Shown here: piece by piece, positions 1 through 11,942 of the stretch | Position numbering within the stretch: the stretch's first letter is position 1 | Layout: each line of letters begins with the position of its first letter | DNA from: Desarmillaria ectypa | Lineage: Eukaryota > Basidiomycota > Agaricomycetes > Agaricales > Physalacriaceae | DNA: 64,000 bases | Direction of reading: 5' to 3' | NCBI GenBank assembly: GCA_030407005.1 | Contig: JAUDYN010000008.1 | Span: 2,480,001-2,544,000, forward strand | The notes under the pieces: model-generated | What the model was told of the DNA's origin: nothing | Database searches by the model: none | The model's input: the letters and a program-made list of their open reading frames with translations, nothing else | Program-made: the position numbers and the translations under genes

Positions 1-170
1 GCGACATCTTTACCATCAACTGCACCCCGGAAATTATGCCGAATGATGATTCTCGTTTGGTTGCCAAGCCGGAATTCAAAGAACTTTCATTGACGTCGGA
101 ACAGCTTGCGGCTGCTGCTGCAGTCGTCAGCGATTACTACGAACGACACAACATTGCCAATTACCAGTGA
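1..170 (+). CDS. 3' end of an unidentified gene
   Basis: An open frame runs in from the window edge (first full codon at position 3) to a TGA at 168-170, giving the last 55 residues of a protein. The tail has balanced composition: acidic and polar residues, an alanine run (LAAAAAVV) and an aromatic, hydrophilic end (DYYERHNIANYQ). I do not recognise the family from this fragment. No intron is visible in the piece. The rest of the gene lies before the window. Confidence 0.55.
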   Translation, partial: DIFTINCTPEIMPNDDSRLVAKPEFKELSLTSEQLAAAAAVVSDYYERHNIANYQ

Positions 171-238
171 TATTGGTATACTTTGGCGGTCTGTAACACC
201 ATCCGCAAGACGCAAGAGGAAAATCACAAAGACCTGAG

Positions 239-594
239 ATGTCCAGAGGGAAATTAAATGGGAAAGTTCAAGGGATGAAGATTTTCATGCATCCCTCTCG
301 TGGTTCTGTGGTAGATTTGACGGAGACCTACCACGAGAAGTGGCCACAGCAGCTCGAGCGGGATCTTAAAGAGGGACAGTTTGTAAGTGGTCCTGTTCTT
401 TGACGGCCGTACGTGCTGACTGTGACACTGAGAGATGCAGAAGAAGTCCTGAAAGAGAAGGATGCGGCGCTACAAAGGGAGCAGGATGTTCCACGGAGGA
501 AGAAGAGCTTAGGAAGGGGAATGAGGGACTGAAAAATAGACTTGTTGCACAGACGAGTCAATCACTTTCGCACAGATCAATTCAAGACCAGTAA
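239..594 (+). CDS. possible small coiled-coil protein, perhaps decayed
   Basis: An ATG at 239 opens 48 codons (start MSRGKLNGKVQGMKIF) that stop exactly at a good splice donor (GTAAGT at 383). Two downstream frames both carry charged, heptad-like coiled-coil text. One reads EEVLKEKDAALQREQD around 445-490. The other reads TEEEELRKGNEGLKNRL around 495-545 and closes at the TAA ending at 594. The two pieces look like one helix split by a one-base frame change, so this may be a decayed gene. I see no family match. Exon 2 boundaries are uncertain. Confidence 0.3.
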
Positions 595-1308
595 TTCCAT
601 GTGTTGGTATTTTCTATCTAGTTCACTCCTTTTTATCGTGTCTGGCTTTCATATTCAACGTTTACTCGTTTTCTACCCATATTTTCGCATTACTTTTGTT
701 TTGCTGGTCTTGCATATTATTCTGTCGCTTTGTCACCATACTTGCTATACTACTTGTACCATTTGCATAATGTAGATGCATGCTTCTATGCCATGAACTG
801 GCATCGTGCCATGATAGTCACGCATTCATGGTCACACCACCACCAAGCGTCCTGACGCTTGCGTTGTCTTCACACATGCGTACAATTGGCATTTATTAGG
901 TATCATGGATAATCTACTTCAAAGATGCCACAGTGAGTCTGAACTCACGACCACATATCAGAGCCCATAAAATACGTGCAACGTCAGGACATCGAGATAT
1001 AGAAACAGACAGAAAGGATAAAAATGAATACTACACGACAGATCAGATAAAGACGCAGTCACAGAAAGGAGTAAAACAACGAAAGTTTATGTGCAGTTCT
1101 CAAAGCCCAAATAAACGATCGATCGATGGACGAGCGTTCGGAGAAAGAAGACGCACGTAGAAGTACCGCAGTGGTGAGTATCAGCGTCCGCGCAATAAAA
1201 ACAGTAAAACAAAGGAATCTGCAAGAATATGAGCAAAGGTAAGAAAAACAAAGAAGAGATGCACTCACGCATGCTATGTACAAGAAAGGCAAAAGAGCCG
1301 AAGTCGAA
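595..1308. other. intergenic, no gene seen
   Basis: The stretch has pyrimidine-rich and AT-rich segments and only short overlapping ORFs with no family resemblance. Part of it is probably 3' untranslated sequence of the minus-strand gene that ends at 1309. Confidence 0.4.
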
Positions 1309-4300
1309 TCACCTTCCAGCGGAAGGCCAGATATCCACAACCGTTCGCCTTCTCTCTTTCTTCGGACCAGGGAGAATAGAAGAAGCCGCGCTCCGATCAG
1401 CAGCGCGCGCTGCTTCCGTCCCATCAAGCGATATCCTTGCCGACTGATTGACCGCCCGCCTCCAATCTCTCTCCGTCTCAGAACCCGACATCGGCGAATG
1501 GACACTAGCAACGATCTCTGCCTCATCCGTGTTCACAGAACCCGAGGAAGACGACTTGCGCTGTTTCTCATCCTGCTGCTGAAGACCATTGAGCGTTGAG
1601 ATCGAGACAGTTGATGGACGAGAGAACGTCACCGAGGTTCGATTCGATTTGTTCGAATCGGTCCGCTGTAACGGGCTCGCGCTTGGGAAACTCACTCGAT
1701 CAGGAGAATTGGATACTGTATGTGTGGTTAGAGCTGTAGTTGTGTTTGGGCTCCGAACAGAGAAGATGGAGTTAAGGTTCTTGCGGCGAGAAAGTGTTTG
1801 GTTTTGCTGGTCTCGGTTATAATCTTGAGGTCGCTTGTCTGAAGGAGGCGTAGGAGTAACGGAAAGTCGAGCTCGAAGAGATTCGGAGGGTAATGTCGGC
1901 AGCGGTCTTGGAATGTCAAGGGGAGGGAGGGTCTGACTTCGATCGGGCACGCGATTGGTACGAGAAGCAGGTGTAGGCGATGGATCAAAAGCACGGAGAG
2001 TTTCTTGAGAATCCAGCGTAGCGACACCGTTGGCGCCGACACGTATTGAGGACTCCCGCGGCTGCACTCTTCGTATGGAACCGGAACTTACCCCATTGGT
2101 AGTAGCACTTCGACGAGGTTCTCGAGGAGACGGGGTATCAAACACAGATCGCGTATGATCCTTGTTCTTTAACGTGTTGAGAGCTGATGGAGGTCGAATA
2201 GCAAGAAGAATTTCTGCCCTTTCGTTCAGCCGCCGCGAGGCTTCTTCCTGCTCCCTATCTCGAATGTCCCAGCTACGTCGAGACTCAGCACTACGTCTTC
2301 CGCTACCATTCATAGGGGTTTCCGGCGTAAGATGAAGCCTCGATAACCGTCCCGTCAGACCTTCTTCATCCAAACTGATGCTCCGGTTATGAGTATCTCC
2401 AGCCCCACTTAGATCTCTGACAGCTTTGCCGACGCCAAGTAGGAACGCTGTCACCGCTCTAACAAGCTCGTCGCTTGCTCTCATGCCCTCTCTATACTCC
2501 CCACCAACTTTCCTCCATATCTCCACCAAGTCCGCATCCATGTCACGGTCACCAACCTCCGCATTAATCTGCTCCTCCAACGCTCTTCCATTCCCACCCT
2601 TCATTAGTCCTTGCAGCCTTTCAGCAGCTGCCACTATACCCTGCGCGTTCCTCAGCAAATCATTGGCCACATTCAGCTGTACTCGATTGATTTGTGATTC
2701 GAACATCGACAAGCTATTGTGCATCAGCTCCGTATGATGTCCAGACTGCTGTATCCCAGAAAGCCGTGGACTCGAGTACCGGTCCTGCCCACTGTACGCG
2801 CTGAGTGACGACTGTGGCCTCTTCACATCCCTCCGAGATACTTCAGTATCTCTGTCCCGTAAGGGATACGCACTTTGATGACTCCTTAACTGACGCGAAG
2901 CTGATGAAGGGGAGTCATGATCTTCTTCGAAATCTCGGCCATATCCTGCCATTGATGTCGCTGCTCTCGGTCCAACAACAGTACCAGCACGAGTCCTAAC
3001 ATCACTGCATCGCTTCTCCTCATCATCCTTCAAACCTATACCAGCTGCGCGCAACCCTTCGCCAGCTAAGCTTCTACCCCGAGCACCTACTGTCAATCCA
3101 CTCTCCGCACTCCCACCTCGTAGTGATTGCCGCCGCCCTATGGCAGGACCATCGTTATCATCAGTAGGAGACGCCGCCGACAAATCCTCGCTCATCCAAC
3201 GTGTTTGGTGCCGTCGATTAAGATCTCGTAAGGTTGACGATCTAGCAGGCGTTTTGGGGACAGATGAGAAATGTAGGGTAGAATTTCGGGTAAGTGTACC
3301 GTTAACACCGTTCTGCTGAGACACTGAGATGCCACCACCGGGTGAATCACGAAATTCCAGTGGAAGAGGCTGCCTCTTCTTCCCTAGACCCACTGTGGGA
3401 CTCCGTCTGGAAGACGCAACCGCTGCCAGCGCGCTTTGCGTCACGCCGCGGTCCGGAGATCTTGAACGGTAAGAGGATGTTGCTTCTGTGAGAGCGACTG
3501 AAGTGCGCTTCCGGGTATGGGAAGGGGAATTTGATGAATGCGAGGAATTGGTGGACTTGGCTGCGAGAAGGTCTTGTCCGGGAGATGAGGGGGCAGATAT
3601 GAGGCGCTGTCGGATACGCGGCGTAGACGGGCGAGGATCAGAAGTGCCTGTTCGGGAGGATGAATGTGAGGAGGAAGAGTGGGAATTTGTTGAGAATACG
3701 GGAGGATGGAGACTCTCGCGCTCTGTTTCAGAGCCCGACTGGTGATCTGGGGTAACTTGGTGGGAATGGCGCGATGAACGTGTTCTCGAGGAGGAGGAGG
3801 AAGACTGGGACGATGTTGAGGCAAGCGGTGGGGCATGATGCTTGGGCGTAGTGGGGTGACGTGGCTTGGGTGAGGGTGTACTTAGCCTAGAGTAAGAAGA
3901 AAGTTTATCGAGGGCCTACACAGATAAAATCAGAAGGAAAAGAAAAGGACCGAGCCATCCGAAGACATACCATTCGGTTCCTCTGCGTGAGGCTCTTGAC
4001 GCGTTCGAGCGCCTGTACATTCTCACTGGAAGAGATGGAAGAATGTCGTCTGCTAAGACGCGCCGTATTATTCTCGTCGTCGTTGTTGTCGTGGTCGTTG
4101 TCATAATCATCATCGTCTGGATCGACCGGACGACTTGCGGACCCATTCTGCTCTTCTTCAAAAGCATAGTGGAATGCCTTTACATTTGACTCAGTGAGCA
4201 TTTCACTGGGATGGGGCCGATTTCTTCTAGCGATGCTGGCAGGATCACCTGTGCTTCCACTACCGGTAGAATTCGTTGCTGGTGGAGAAGGGAGACCGGA

Positions 4301-4447
4301 ACCTTTAGAACTCGTGCTCGCAACTGGACTTGGTGGTTCCGGTAAATCAGGCAGGTTCGAGGGAGAAGATATGTACAGAGGATCTTTCCCCAAGTATACA
4401 GCAGACAGCGGACGTTTTCCAGTAGAATTGATAGGCCGGGGGGACAT
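1309..4447 (-). CDS. large, mostly disordered hypothetical protein (1027 aa)
   Basis: Two exons, complement(1309..3915, 3971..4447), joined across a 55-nt GT...AG intron; the frame runs unbroken to give 1027 residues. The N-terminal ~550 residues are rich in Ser, Pro, Arg and Asp, with long Ser runs and an acidic patch around residues 105-125, so they are probably disordered. A helical, low-proline segment follows at about residues 550-660 (MFESQINRVQLNVANDLLR onward). It looks like a folded or oligomerising core. The C-terminal part is again Arg/Ser-rich. The composition suggests a cytoskeletal or signalling scaffold, but no catalytic motif is visible and I cannot name a family. The start is the first in-frame ATG of a compositionally uniform ORF. 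Confidence 0.75.
3916..3970 (-). other. intron of the 1309-4447 gene
   Basis: On the minus strand the donor is GTATGT (3970 downward) and the acceptor is TGTGTAG (ending 3916). Removal keeps phase 0 and fuses the acidic N-terminal exon to the Ser-rich second exon. Confidence 0.75.
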
Positions 4448-5187
4448 TTAGAACTTTTCTGGCAGCTGAGGACGGATAGAGAACAAAAAGGAGTGAGACG
4501 TTTAAGCCCCAAGGCCTAACAAAAAGGCATGAAGAGAAGAAAAAAAGACCACTGCGCCCGTCGTGGACGTTGGAGGGAAGGGAGCAACGTTGTCTACATC
4601 TGTTTGTCAGCACACCCTTCACGTGGGGCCGTCACTTCACGCCAAACGTCTAGCGTCAATTCGAACATGCCCACTGTCTTCCCGTTTTCTTGCTCGCGCT
4701 TGGTGATTTTCTTCGTAGCGCTACAGTTGGTGCTTTCTTTCGTAACAGATGTGTGACAAACAATACTTCCCATCGCTATGACCTTGCAGTGGAAACAATA
4801 ACAAACTACCGACAAGAATAACTTCAAGTCTCGGTTCTGCGAACTTCATCGTGACCGTTTCACATCGTAATTCCACCTTGTAATCTTCCCTTGTTTAGGT
4901 TTTGTTCTCTTCATACTCCCGCGGCACCGATTACAAGAATCGAAGCACCGACATCAGCTCAAGACACAAGGCAAGAATTCTCTGCATACTGTGCCTGGTC
5001 TCCGTGTCTGACATTTGTGAACAGGAAATGCCAATGATCTGACCACGTCCGTGTTAGAAAAATTTAAAATCCAAGAGCCTCGTCTTTCTTGGAGAAAGAA
5101 AAAACTAAATATTTATCCTACAAATCGGGGGTCATATGGTCGCAGCAGTCGGCCATGACAGCCCGTCTGCGGTGGTTTCCAACGCGT
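4448..5187. other. intergenic, 5' flank of the disordered-protein gene
   Basis: No supported gene. ORFs here are short and overlap in several frames without codon structure. The segment next to 4447 should hold the promoter and 5' leader of the minus-strand gene, but no clear TATA motif was seen. Confidence 0.35.
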
Positions 5188-5490
5188 CTACCGAGGCAGC
5201 AACCGGTAACAAACATCTTCTGACCCTATTGGCAACTTCCGCCCTTCAGGATAGAATACCAGTGTTGCCGTCATGATTGGCGCACGAGAACGGACTACGG
5301 AAGTGTCATTTATTCGGACTTCCCCGCCCCAAACACATTGTGTCCCGTCAAGGTGTACATAGGTGACTACTATATTCCACGTGTTGGAATCCTCGTAACA
5401 TCCGCTGTGTAGGGCCCGAGGATACATCCAGGGTGCTGCCATGATCGAAGACCTATGTTCTTTCGGATTTACAGGCGTCGAACGAAACAC
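5188..5490 (-). CDS. hypothetical orphan ORF (100 aa)
   Basis: A single uninterrupted frame of 100 codons. It has balanced composition, no low-complexity run, several Trp and Cys residues, and a beta-rich middle (NIVVTYVHLDGTQCVW). No signal peptide or known motif is visible. It could be a small lineage-specific gene or a chance ORF. No TATA or splice evidence decides the matter. Confidence 0.3.
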   Translation of the reverse strand: MFRSTPVNPKEHRSSIMAAPWMYPRALHSGCYEDSNTWNIVVTYVHLDGTQCVWGGEVRINDTSVVRSRAPIMTATLVFYPEGRKLPIGSEDVCYRLLPR

Positions 5491-6202
5491 TAATAAAAAG
5501 CTACGCAGCTGCCGGTTCGCATATCATTGATCGAAAATCAGATTCAATCAGGTCCCGCTGGATCTCATGAGATGGGATCTTTAATGCGCTCAATCCCCTC
5601 GCTCAAGTGAACCAACGCAGCGACTCGATTCATTTCTCGCATCCGGAAACCACAGTGCGGATGTCCGTCCCGAATGCGGGCCGGGCCCGGAACAGGTATG
5701 AAGCTAGTTGCTTGGGTTCCGTGTTTTAACCGAAAACCCATTGGTAGCTCTCTGCCCCTTGTGCTGTGGTGCGATTATTTTAATTTTCTTTTCTTCGCCT
5801 GTCAAACTCTTACATCCGTGAAAGTACGCCGTTGAAGGAAATTCTTTGTCGTGACTGCTCGCTAACCGACGTCGCGTTGTTGCGCTATTAGTCATAACAT
5901 TGGACAACTACTTTTCGGCGGTGGCGTTGTCAACTTCCCGTTTGATGTTCCTTCTTTCAGACGGGCCGTCCTAGACAGAGGCTGCTGTGAATTTCTGGAG
6001 AATATGACATCGTGACTTTATCATCTGACTTCCTTCAGGTGTCGGGGTGGTATGTGGCTTGCTGGCGGACCGCGTACGGATGCTTTTGGAGTCAGATATA
6101 AGGCAACATTGAGTGATTCGCGAAGAACACTTCGTACAGTTTGTACAATGGTGAGCACACTCCATCAACTCCGTCTTAAGACTAATCATAAGGGTATAGA
6201 CA
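5491..6202. other. intergenic, promoter region of the GH127 gene
   Basis: No gene is supported. The stretch ends with a TATA-like element at 6097-6101 upstream of the GH127 start codon. Confidence 0.35.
6097..6101 (+). promoter_or_regulatory. possible TATA box of the GH127 gene
   Basis: The sequence TATAA lies about 105 nt before the chosen ATG at 6203, a plausible spacing for a fungal core promoter. The evidence is position and motif only. Confidence 0.35.
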
Positions 6203-9200
6203 ATGCTGCTTCCTTTACTGTCAACGGTCTGTTTTGGAGTCCTTTCGACTCTCGGAAGGCGTAAGTGTACATATCAGTAGAGATGTTACGTAATTTTCTT
6301 AGTCAGAATCTCGCTGCAAGTCGTTGCGCCGGTGTATAACAGAATTCCAACGGGGGCGATCAAACCAGTCGGATGGGCCTTGGATCAAGGTTATGTCCAG
6401 GCGGAGGGCCTCGCCGGACATCTGATGGACTTCGACAGCTAGTGAACCTGCACCAGGATCCTTTCTTGTCAGAACGCCGTCTGATGGATTATTTCTAGCG
6501 TCAACGGGTCAATTTGGGTAGAGGGAGGCTCCATCGAGTACAGTGCGATGCACGAATCAGCCCCGTATTGGTTGTAAGTCTGGCCATTTCTCTATTCTAT
6601 TCCAATGGCGCCACTATATCCCTCTCAATTGACAATTTTGAAACGAAAGCAACGGCATGGTGGCGCTGGCTTTTCAACTTGAAGATAAACGGCTCTTGGG
6701 TCAAGTCCGTGCATTCTTGGATTGGACTCTAGACCATCAAGGCGATGATGGTTGGATTGGTCCCGAAGCCCTTGACGGGTCATCGGATGATGTCCCCCGT
6801 CTGACATGGCCCCGTTATCTCGTTTTAATGGGACTCGTCGTGAGTACCATTCGCAGTCATTCAAGTACAGTTCTTTATGATGTTGGAATAGCAATATGCC
6901 GAAGCGGACCCTACCCAAACCGAACGGATCGTAGACGCCATGCACAAATTTATCACACTCGTTCACAATACCTGGGTGTCCGGCTCGGAAGGCGATGCTG
7001 AAGATGGCTTCCAGTTTGAGTATCAATATGTAAGATGGGAAGAAGTGAGGGACTTCTTGCCCTTATTATATTAAAACTAAGCTTTTCTTTTTCCTAGTTG
7101 GTCTACTCCTTACAATGGTTATATGATAACTATCCAAACGGTCTGAGTTCCTCACACATATTAATGAATTCATCTTGCCACGTTATTCATATTGATTCTG
7201 CGACGCAGGCCGGGAAGATATCTTAATCGAGACGATGCAACTCGTTAGAGACTCGGGATTTTCCTGGAAAAACGACTGGTATACGGAAGCCAGTTTCGCA
7301 AAGGAAGCAGTGACATCCTTCTTCTCATACACGTAAGCAAACCAAGCCCTTTTAAATGGGCAGGGCAACCCAGTCTCACGGAGAACTGATCAAAAAAAAT
7401 CACCCTGCAGGCATGGTGTGAACAACGCAGAAGGTAGGAATTGCCAAATGGCAATACCGGCTGTATGGTTGGCACTTATGAAATTCTGTGTTAGCGCTGA
7501 AGTCTGAGGCGCTGGCGTATCGGTTTACGGGTGATCCGACAGACGTTCAAAGCACTTTTGACCGGCTCGACATGATTTACCAGTACCACGGGCGCGCCTC
7601 CGGTTCGTCTGAGTATTTGTCCCCACCGTAAAATCTGTTTTCAAGCCGGTTCCGATTCTTTTATGTACAGGTACCTTTTCAGCCGACGAACATCTCGCTG
7701 GTCTGGGTCCTTCTCGTGGGTAGGTAGATGCCGTAACTTGTGTAACAAGGATTCTCAGTTGTCATTGGCAGAACTGAACTGTGCACCGTAGTGTGAGTCG
7801 TTGCAGTCACTTACTTGTTCGAGCTGAAACTTTTCCGAGGGAACAAATCTTCTCGCTTGCGACAATCTACCAAATACTTGGCAACAATTCTTTGGCCGAC
7901 CGCGCGGAGAGAATAGGTAGGTATATGATCTGGGGCTTTTTGGCAACTGTAGATTGACCTCACTTGGACAGCCTATAATGCATTACCTGCCGGAATAATG
8001 CATGACTGGTGGTGTAGGCCTCCCCCTTTTACATAAAATTTCCCGGCGTTTAACATTATCCGTCTGTTATCATCAGCACACCAGTATGACCAAGAAGGTC
8101 ACAGACACTTCGCCAATTTGTTCCTTTTTTGTTTTATTTTAACATTCTTGTTCAGTCAATCAAATTTGGGCCCAGGAAATGGTCCCATCGCCATGGGGTA
8201 ATAATGGTCCTAGGTCAAACATCTTCGGGTTCGAGCCGTGAGTTCCATTTTTTATTCGTGTCACAAAATAGAGGGCCTTCCACAACGTGTAGGAATTACC
8301 CATGTTGTACCGCCAATCATCCGCAAGCATACCCGAAATTCTGGGCTCACGCGTTCATGACCGATCCAGCGGATGACGGATTGCTTCACGTTTTTCTGGG
8401 GCCGTACACGTATTCCGGAATCGTTGGCGCGTCCAACCAAGTTGATGGTCTGTCATTCCTTTTTTAACGGCCGCCTACCCCAACTCTCTCACCATCCTTC
8501 CTTCAGTTGTGGTTGATACCATTTATCCGTTCAATAACACGCTCAAGTATCAAATTGCGGCGAGTGAACCACTGGTTTTCAAGATTCGTATACCAGATTG
8601 GGCTACTGAAGAAAGTGTGATATCGGTGAACGGGGAGGAGGCGACGACCCTGACACCTGACGATACGAATTTACAGGTCGTTGAGGTGAATGCTTGATTG
8701 CGGAGTGACTAGGTAACTTGGCTGACATGGTCTAGCTTTCGGAAGGGTCATCGACGATAGTGCTTTCCCTTCACACTGTCCTTGACATCGAAAAACGGTT
8801 CAATGATGCTATCGCCATCAACTATGGGGCGCTTAACTATGCAATAGAATTGTCTTACAACAATACGGTTGCTGAGGGATTACGGTATTCTGTGACTTTC
8901 AGAAGTGTTTCAAAAATTTCTCACCTTCACTGGCAGGAGCGAACAAGCTTTGAACGATGTGAAAATGCTTTATCCAAATGCCCCTGCTGAGTATCTTACG
9001 CCGGCTCGTACCATCTTTTTCATTCGGACGCCTGGCTTACGGAAAATGTAGTACGACAATCACACCAAGGACCACACGCTGCTGCCTACCACGGAATGGC
9101 GTCTCGCTATTGATCCTTCCACTATTAAGATTGTCGATCGTTCATCCGGGGTGTCGAATTTACCATTCTATGTCTGGGCGCCCGGTTCTCAGCCTATCAC

Positions 9201-9424
9201 TATGATTGGTTCGTAGCCCATACGCCTGCCTTCTCTCACCCTAAATAAGTGCTTCTCGTTCAGCGACTGCATGCCAAATCGACTGGGAAATTTCCAGTGG
9301 AACAGCCGCCTCTCCCCCTCAAAGTCCAAATGCTTGCACCAGCGATACCTTCGAAGTCAAGCTTGTCCCATTTGGGGCTGCGAAGCTTCGCCTGGGGGAG
9401 ATTCCTACTATGATCATAGCCTGA
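6203..9424 (+). CDS. secreted GH127/DUF1680 glycosidase (beta-L-arabinofuranosidase-like)
   Basis: Twenty-one short exons splice into one frame of about 685 residues. They open with a signal peptide (MLLPLLSTVCFGVLSTLG), so the enzyme should be secreted. The product matches the DUF1680/GH127 alpha/alpha-barrel family. Landmarks are GLAGHLMDF, the WPRYLVLMGL helix, TELCTVVEQIFSLATIYQ, MHDWWSHQYDQ, WAQEMVPSPWGNNGPR, the NYPCCTANHPQ loop, and a beta-rich C-terminal half. In the characterised bacterial enzyme a Glu-x-Cys pair and two adjacent cysteines bind zinc, one cysteine being the nucleophile; here E-L-C (about 7778-7786) and C-C (about 8303) keep those positions. The likely role is removing arabinofuranose or related sugars from plant polymers; substrate is inferred. 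One intron (9004-9051) starts with GC instead of GT; if it is not spliced, an in-frame TAG ends the protein early. The end (about 9420) agrees with the usual family C-terminus. Confidence 0.85.
9004..9051 (+). other. non-canonical GC...AG intron, or in-frame stop, in the GH127 gene
   Basis: Removing 9004-9051 joins ...AEYLTP to YDNHTKDHTLLP in phase 0, as the family requires. The intron begins GCTCGT, which is neither GT nor the usual GCAAGT, and ends TGTAG. If it is retained, the frame hits TAG at 9049-9051 and loses the last ~105 residues. All other introns of this gene begin with GT. Confidence 0.6.
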
Positions 9425-9563
9425 CTGACACCTTTATACATAATTTGTACATGTAATGGATAAACAGACTTTGCACAAATTCGATACACTCAGGCGATGA
9501 GCCAATCTTGATTTCAAGCGCACCGTTCGTCACGTGCATGAGACACCCATTTTCCCGACCACG

Positions 9564-11942
9564 ATGGACGTCGAACGGGGCGTGAAGGAGTACGGTCCAA
9601 TAGAGAGTGAGGCAGTGCCGTCTCCACATTCTCGAGATGAGTGGCCCAAGAGCCCGATATACCAACCCATATCCTCATTCTACACCCAGCCCCATTTCAC
9701 ATTGCTTCATCTTGCTATCGCTTTCCTTGCTGGATCCCTAGGCTGTTTCTTTGCTCAATACGCTATATGCGGGACGACCTGTTTCTCAGATGGTGTAACC
9801 ATTAGCACAATAGAAGACTACAATGATGCTATCGCCCTGGCGCCTCCTTACGTCGGCTCGACGGAACGGGACATCTTCCCACCACCTACGCCGACAAACG
9901 CTTTTCCCTCTCTCTTCCCCACAGACGTAGGATATGGTGGGGAAACGCCCACAGGAGTCGAGCCTGCGTTGATAGCGACGGCCCCGTCATACCCTATACA
10001 CAGCGGCGCCGCAGTGCTCGTCGCGCCTCAGTTGATGACTCACCAAGAGAAGACGAAGTCATTTGATTTGTTCAAGAAGTGGGGCAACCTCTCGCCGTGG
10101 TACAGTGTGGATAGGAAGACATTTGGGTTGGATTCGAGTCCTGAAACGCCGGAGACATGTAGGATCACAGGCCTGCATTTCTTGCATAGACATGGGGCCA
10201 GGTATCCGACTGCGTGGGGTGAGTGATGATCTTATCCCCGTGACTCGATGAATCTAATCACTGTTTTTCGCAGCGTCATACGGTGGCCCGGCAAATTTCT
10301 CGGGAAGGCTGCACGATGCTGCTGAAGGACTGAGCGCGTCCGGGGACTTGGAATTTTTGAACGAATGGTGGGTAGCTTCCGGTAACGATAGGGGCCTTGA
10401 ACGAACTCTTTTACAGGACGTACAAGCTTGGCGAAGAATTACTTACGCCCTTCGGGAGACAGCAGCTCTGTCAGTGGACCTGTATCTTGTACTTGCGTAT
10501 CCTCTTACCTCACCTTCCAGATGACTTGGGTATATCAATGAGACTCAAGTATGGGTATCTTCTTAAGAACTTTACGGAGTCCAACACCATTCCTGTCTTC
10601 CGGACCGAATCCCAGTAAGTATGCTCCTCGAGAAATGATGGCTCAGTGTTTTATTTGTGCGCAGAGATCGTATGCTCAACTCTGCCATGAACTTGGCAAT
10701 TGGCTTCTTTGGATACCCATTCGAAGGTCAGTATCAGCAAAGTATCACCATAGAAGCAACTGGAGTGAGTCCTTGTCGTCATTGATCCCCCGTTGTCTGA
10801 CCGTCTCGTAGTTCAACAATACTTTGGCCCCGTATGACACGTATGCCATTTATACGTCCACAACATCTTGCTCTGACAGCCTTACAGATGTCCGAATGCC
10901 AAGATCAGCTCCAGAAGCGATCGTGGCAAGTGGTACGTGGAACGATGGGCCGCCATCTACTTGAAGAATGCCCAGGAGCGTCTCCAACGTCAACTCAAGG
11001 GGTATAATTTGACCATTGAAGACACGTATGTTCTTCAGCAGATGTGTGCATACGAGGTGCGCATCTGATCCTGTCGCAAAGGATCAGCGTACTGAAAATA
11101 CCTCTAGACGGTGGCGCTGGGGTATTCGCAATTCTGCACGCTCTTTACGGAAGAAGAATGGGAAGGCTTCGATTATGCGTGGGGTTCCTGTCTTTGGTCT
11201 TCTCTGTTATCACACTGACGTCGTCTTTCTCGGCAGTCTGGACCTGAGTTTCTGGTACAACTCCGCATTCGGATCGCCTGTTGCCCGTGTTCAGGGCACC
11301 GGGTATGTCCAAGAGCTCGTGTCCCGGCTCACGCAGGAACGCATCAAGGAACATAGGCTCTCGACGAACGCCACGCTGGATGACGACCCTACGACCTTCC
11401 CCTTGGGGGACAGTTTGTATGTGGATGCTACGCATGAAGTGGTAGTTTTGAACAGTGAGTTCCGTGCATCGCTATTCTAAGAATGTAGAGCTAATTCACG
11501 GGTCCTCTCGCTTTTATTTGACCAGTCATCACCGCATTGAACTTGACAACTTTAGCAGCCACTGGACCGCTCCCGTACGACCACATACCCGAAAACCGGT
11601 CATTCAAAGTATCCGAGCTGGCTCCGTTTGCTACGAACGTGCAGTTCCAGTGTATGTATACTTCTTTCATATCATCAACGGTCCTAACGTAACATAGTAT
11701 TGGAATGTACGTCGGTTCCGGGACAGCAAATCCGCATCGTTATCAACGATGGGGTCGTACCGCTCACTGGGATCAAGGGGTGTCTTGACCAGAAGGATGG
11801 TATGTGCCCGGTGGAGACGTTTGTGGCGGCGCAGAAGGAGTTGATTGATACGGTTGACTGGGTGTATGATTGTTATGAGGAATGGGATATACCATCGGGA
11901 CCGGCATGGGAGACGGTTACAGGTGACTCGCCCAAATTTTGA
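9564..11942 (+). CDS. histidine acid phosphatase (phytase/MINPP-like), type II membrane-anchored
   Basis: A branch-2 histidine phosphatase of roughly 600 residues in several exons. Residues 1-50 are cytosolic and charged. A hydrophobic segment (LLHLAIAFLAGSLGCFF) near residues 50-75 should anchor the protein as type II. A proline-rich stalk follows, then the catalytic motif LHFLHRHGARYPTAW with the RHG histidine that becomes phosphorylated. The distal motif is DATHEVVVL, so the proton donor is HE rather than the HD of classical fungal phytases. The ending (VPLTGIKGCLDQKDGMCPVE, then ...YDCYEEWD) has the paired cysteines usual in the family. It should release phosphate from extracytosolic phosphate esters; the exact substrate is unknown. 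The next gene on the same strand starts 200 nt downstream. The alternative start at 9537 adds nine residues. Confidence 0.88.

Noticed and set aside
1059..1526. Minus ORF of 155 codons overlapping the end of the disordered-protein gene
   Set aside because: It lies in another frame of the same strand with Arg/Ser/Leu-rich shadow composition. The spliced 1027-residue frame explains the region better.
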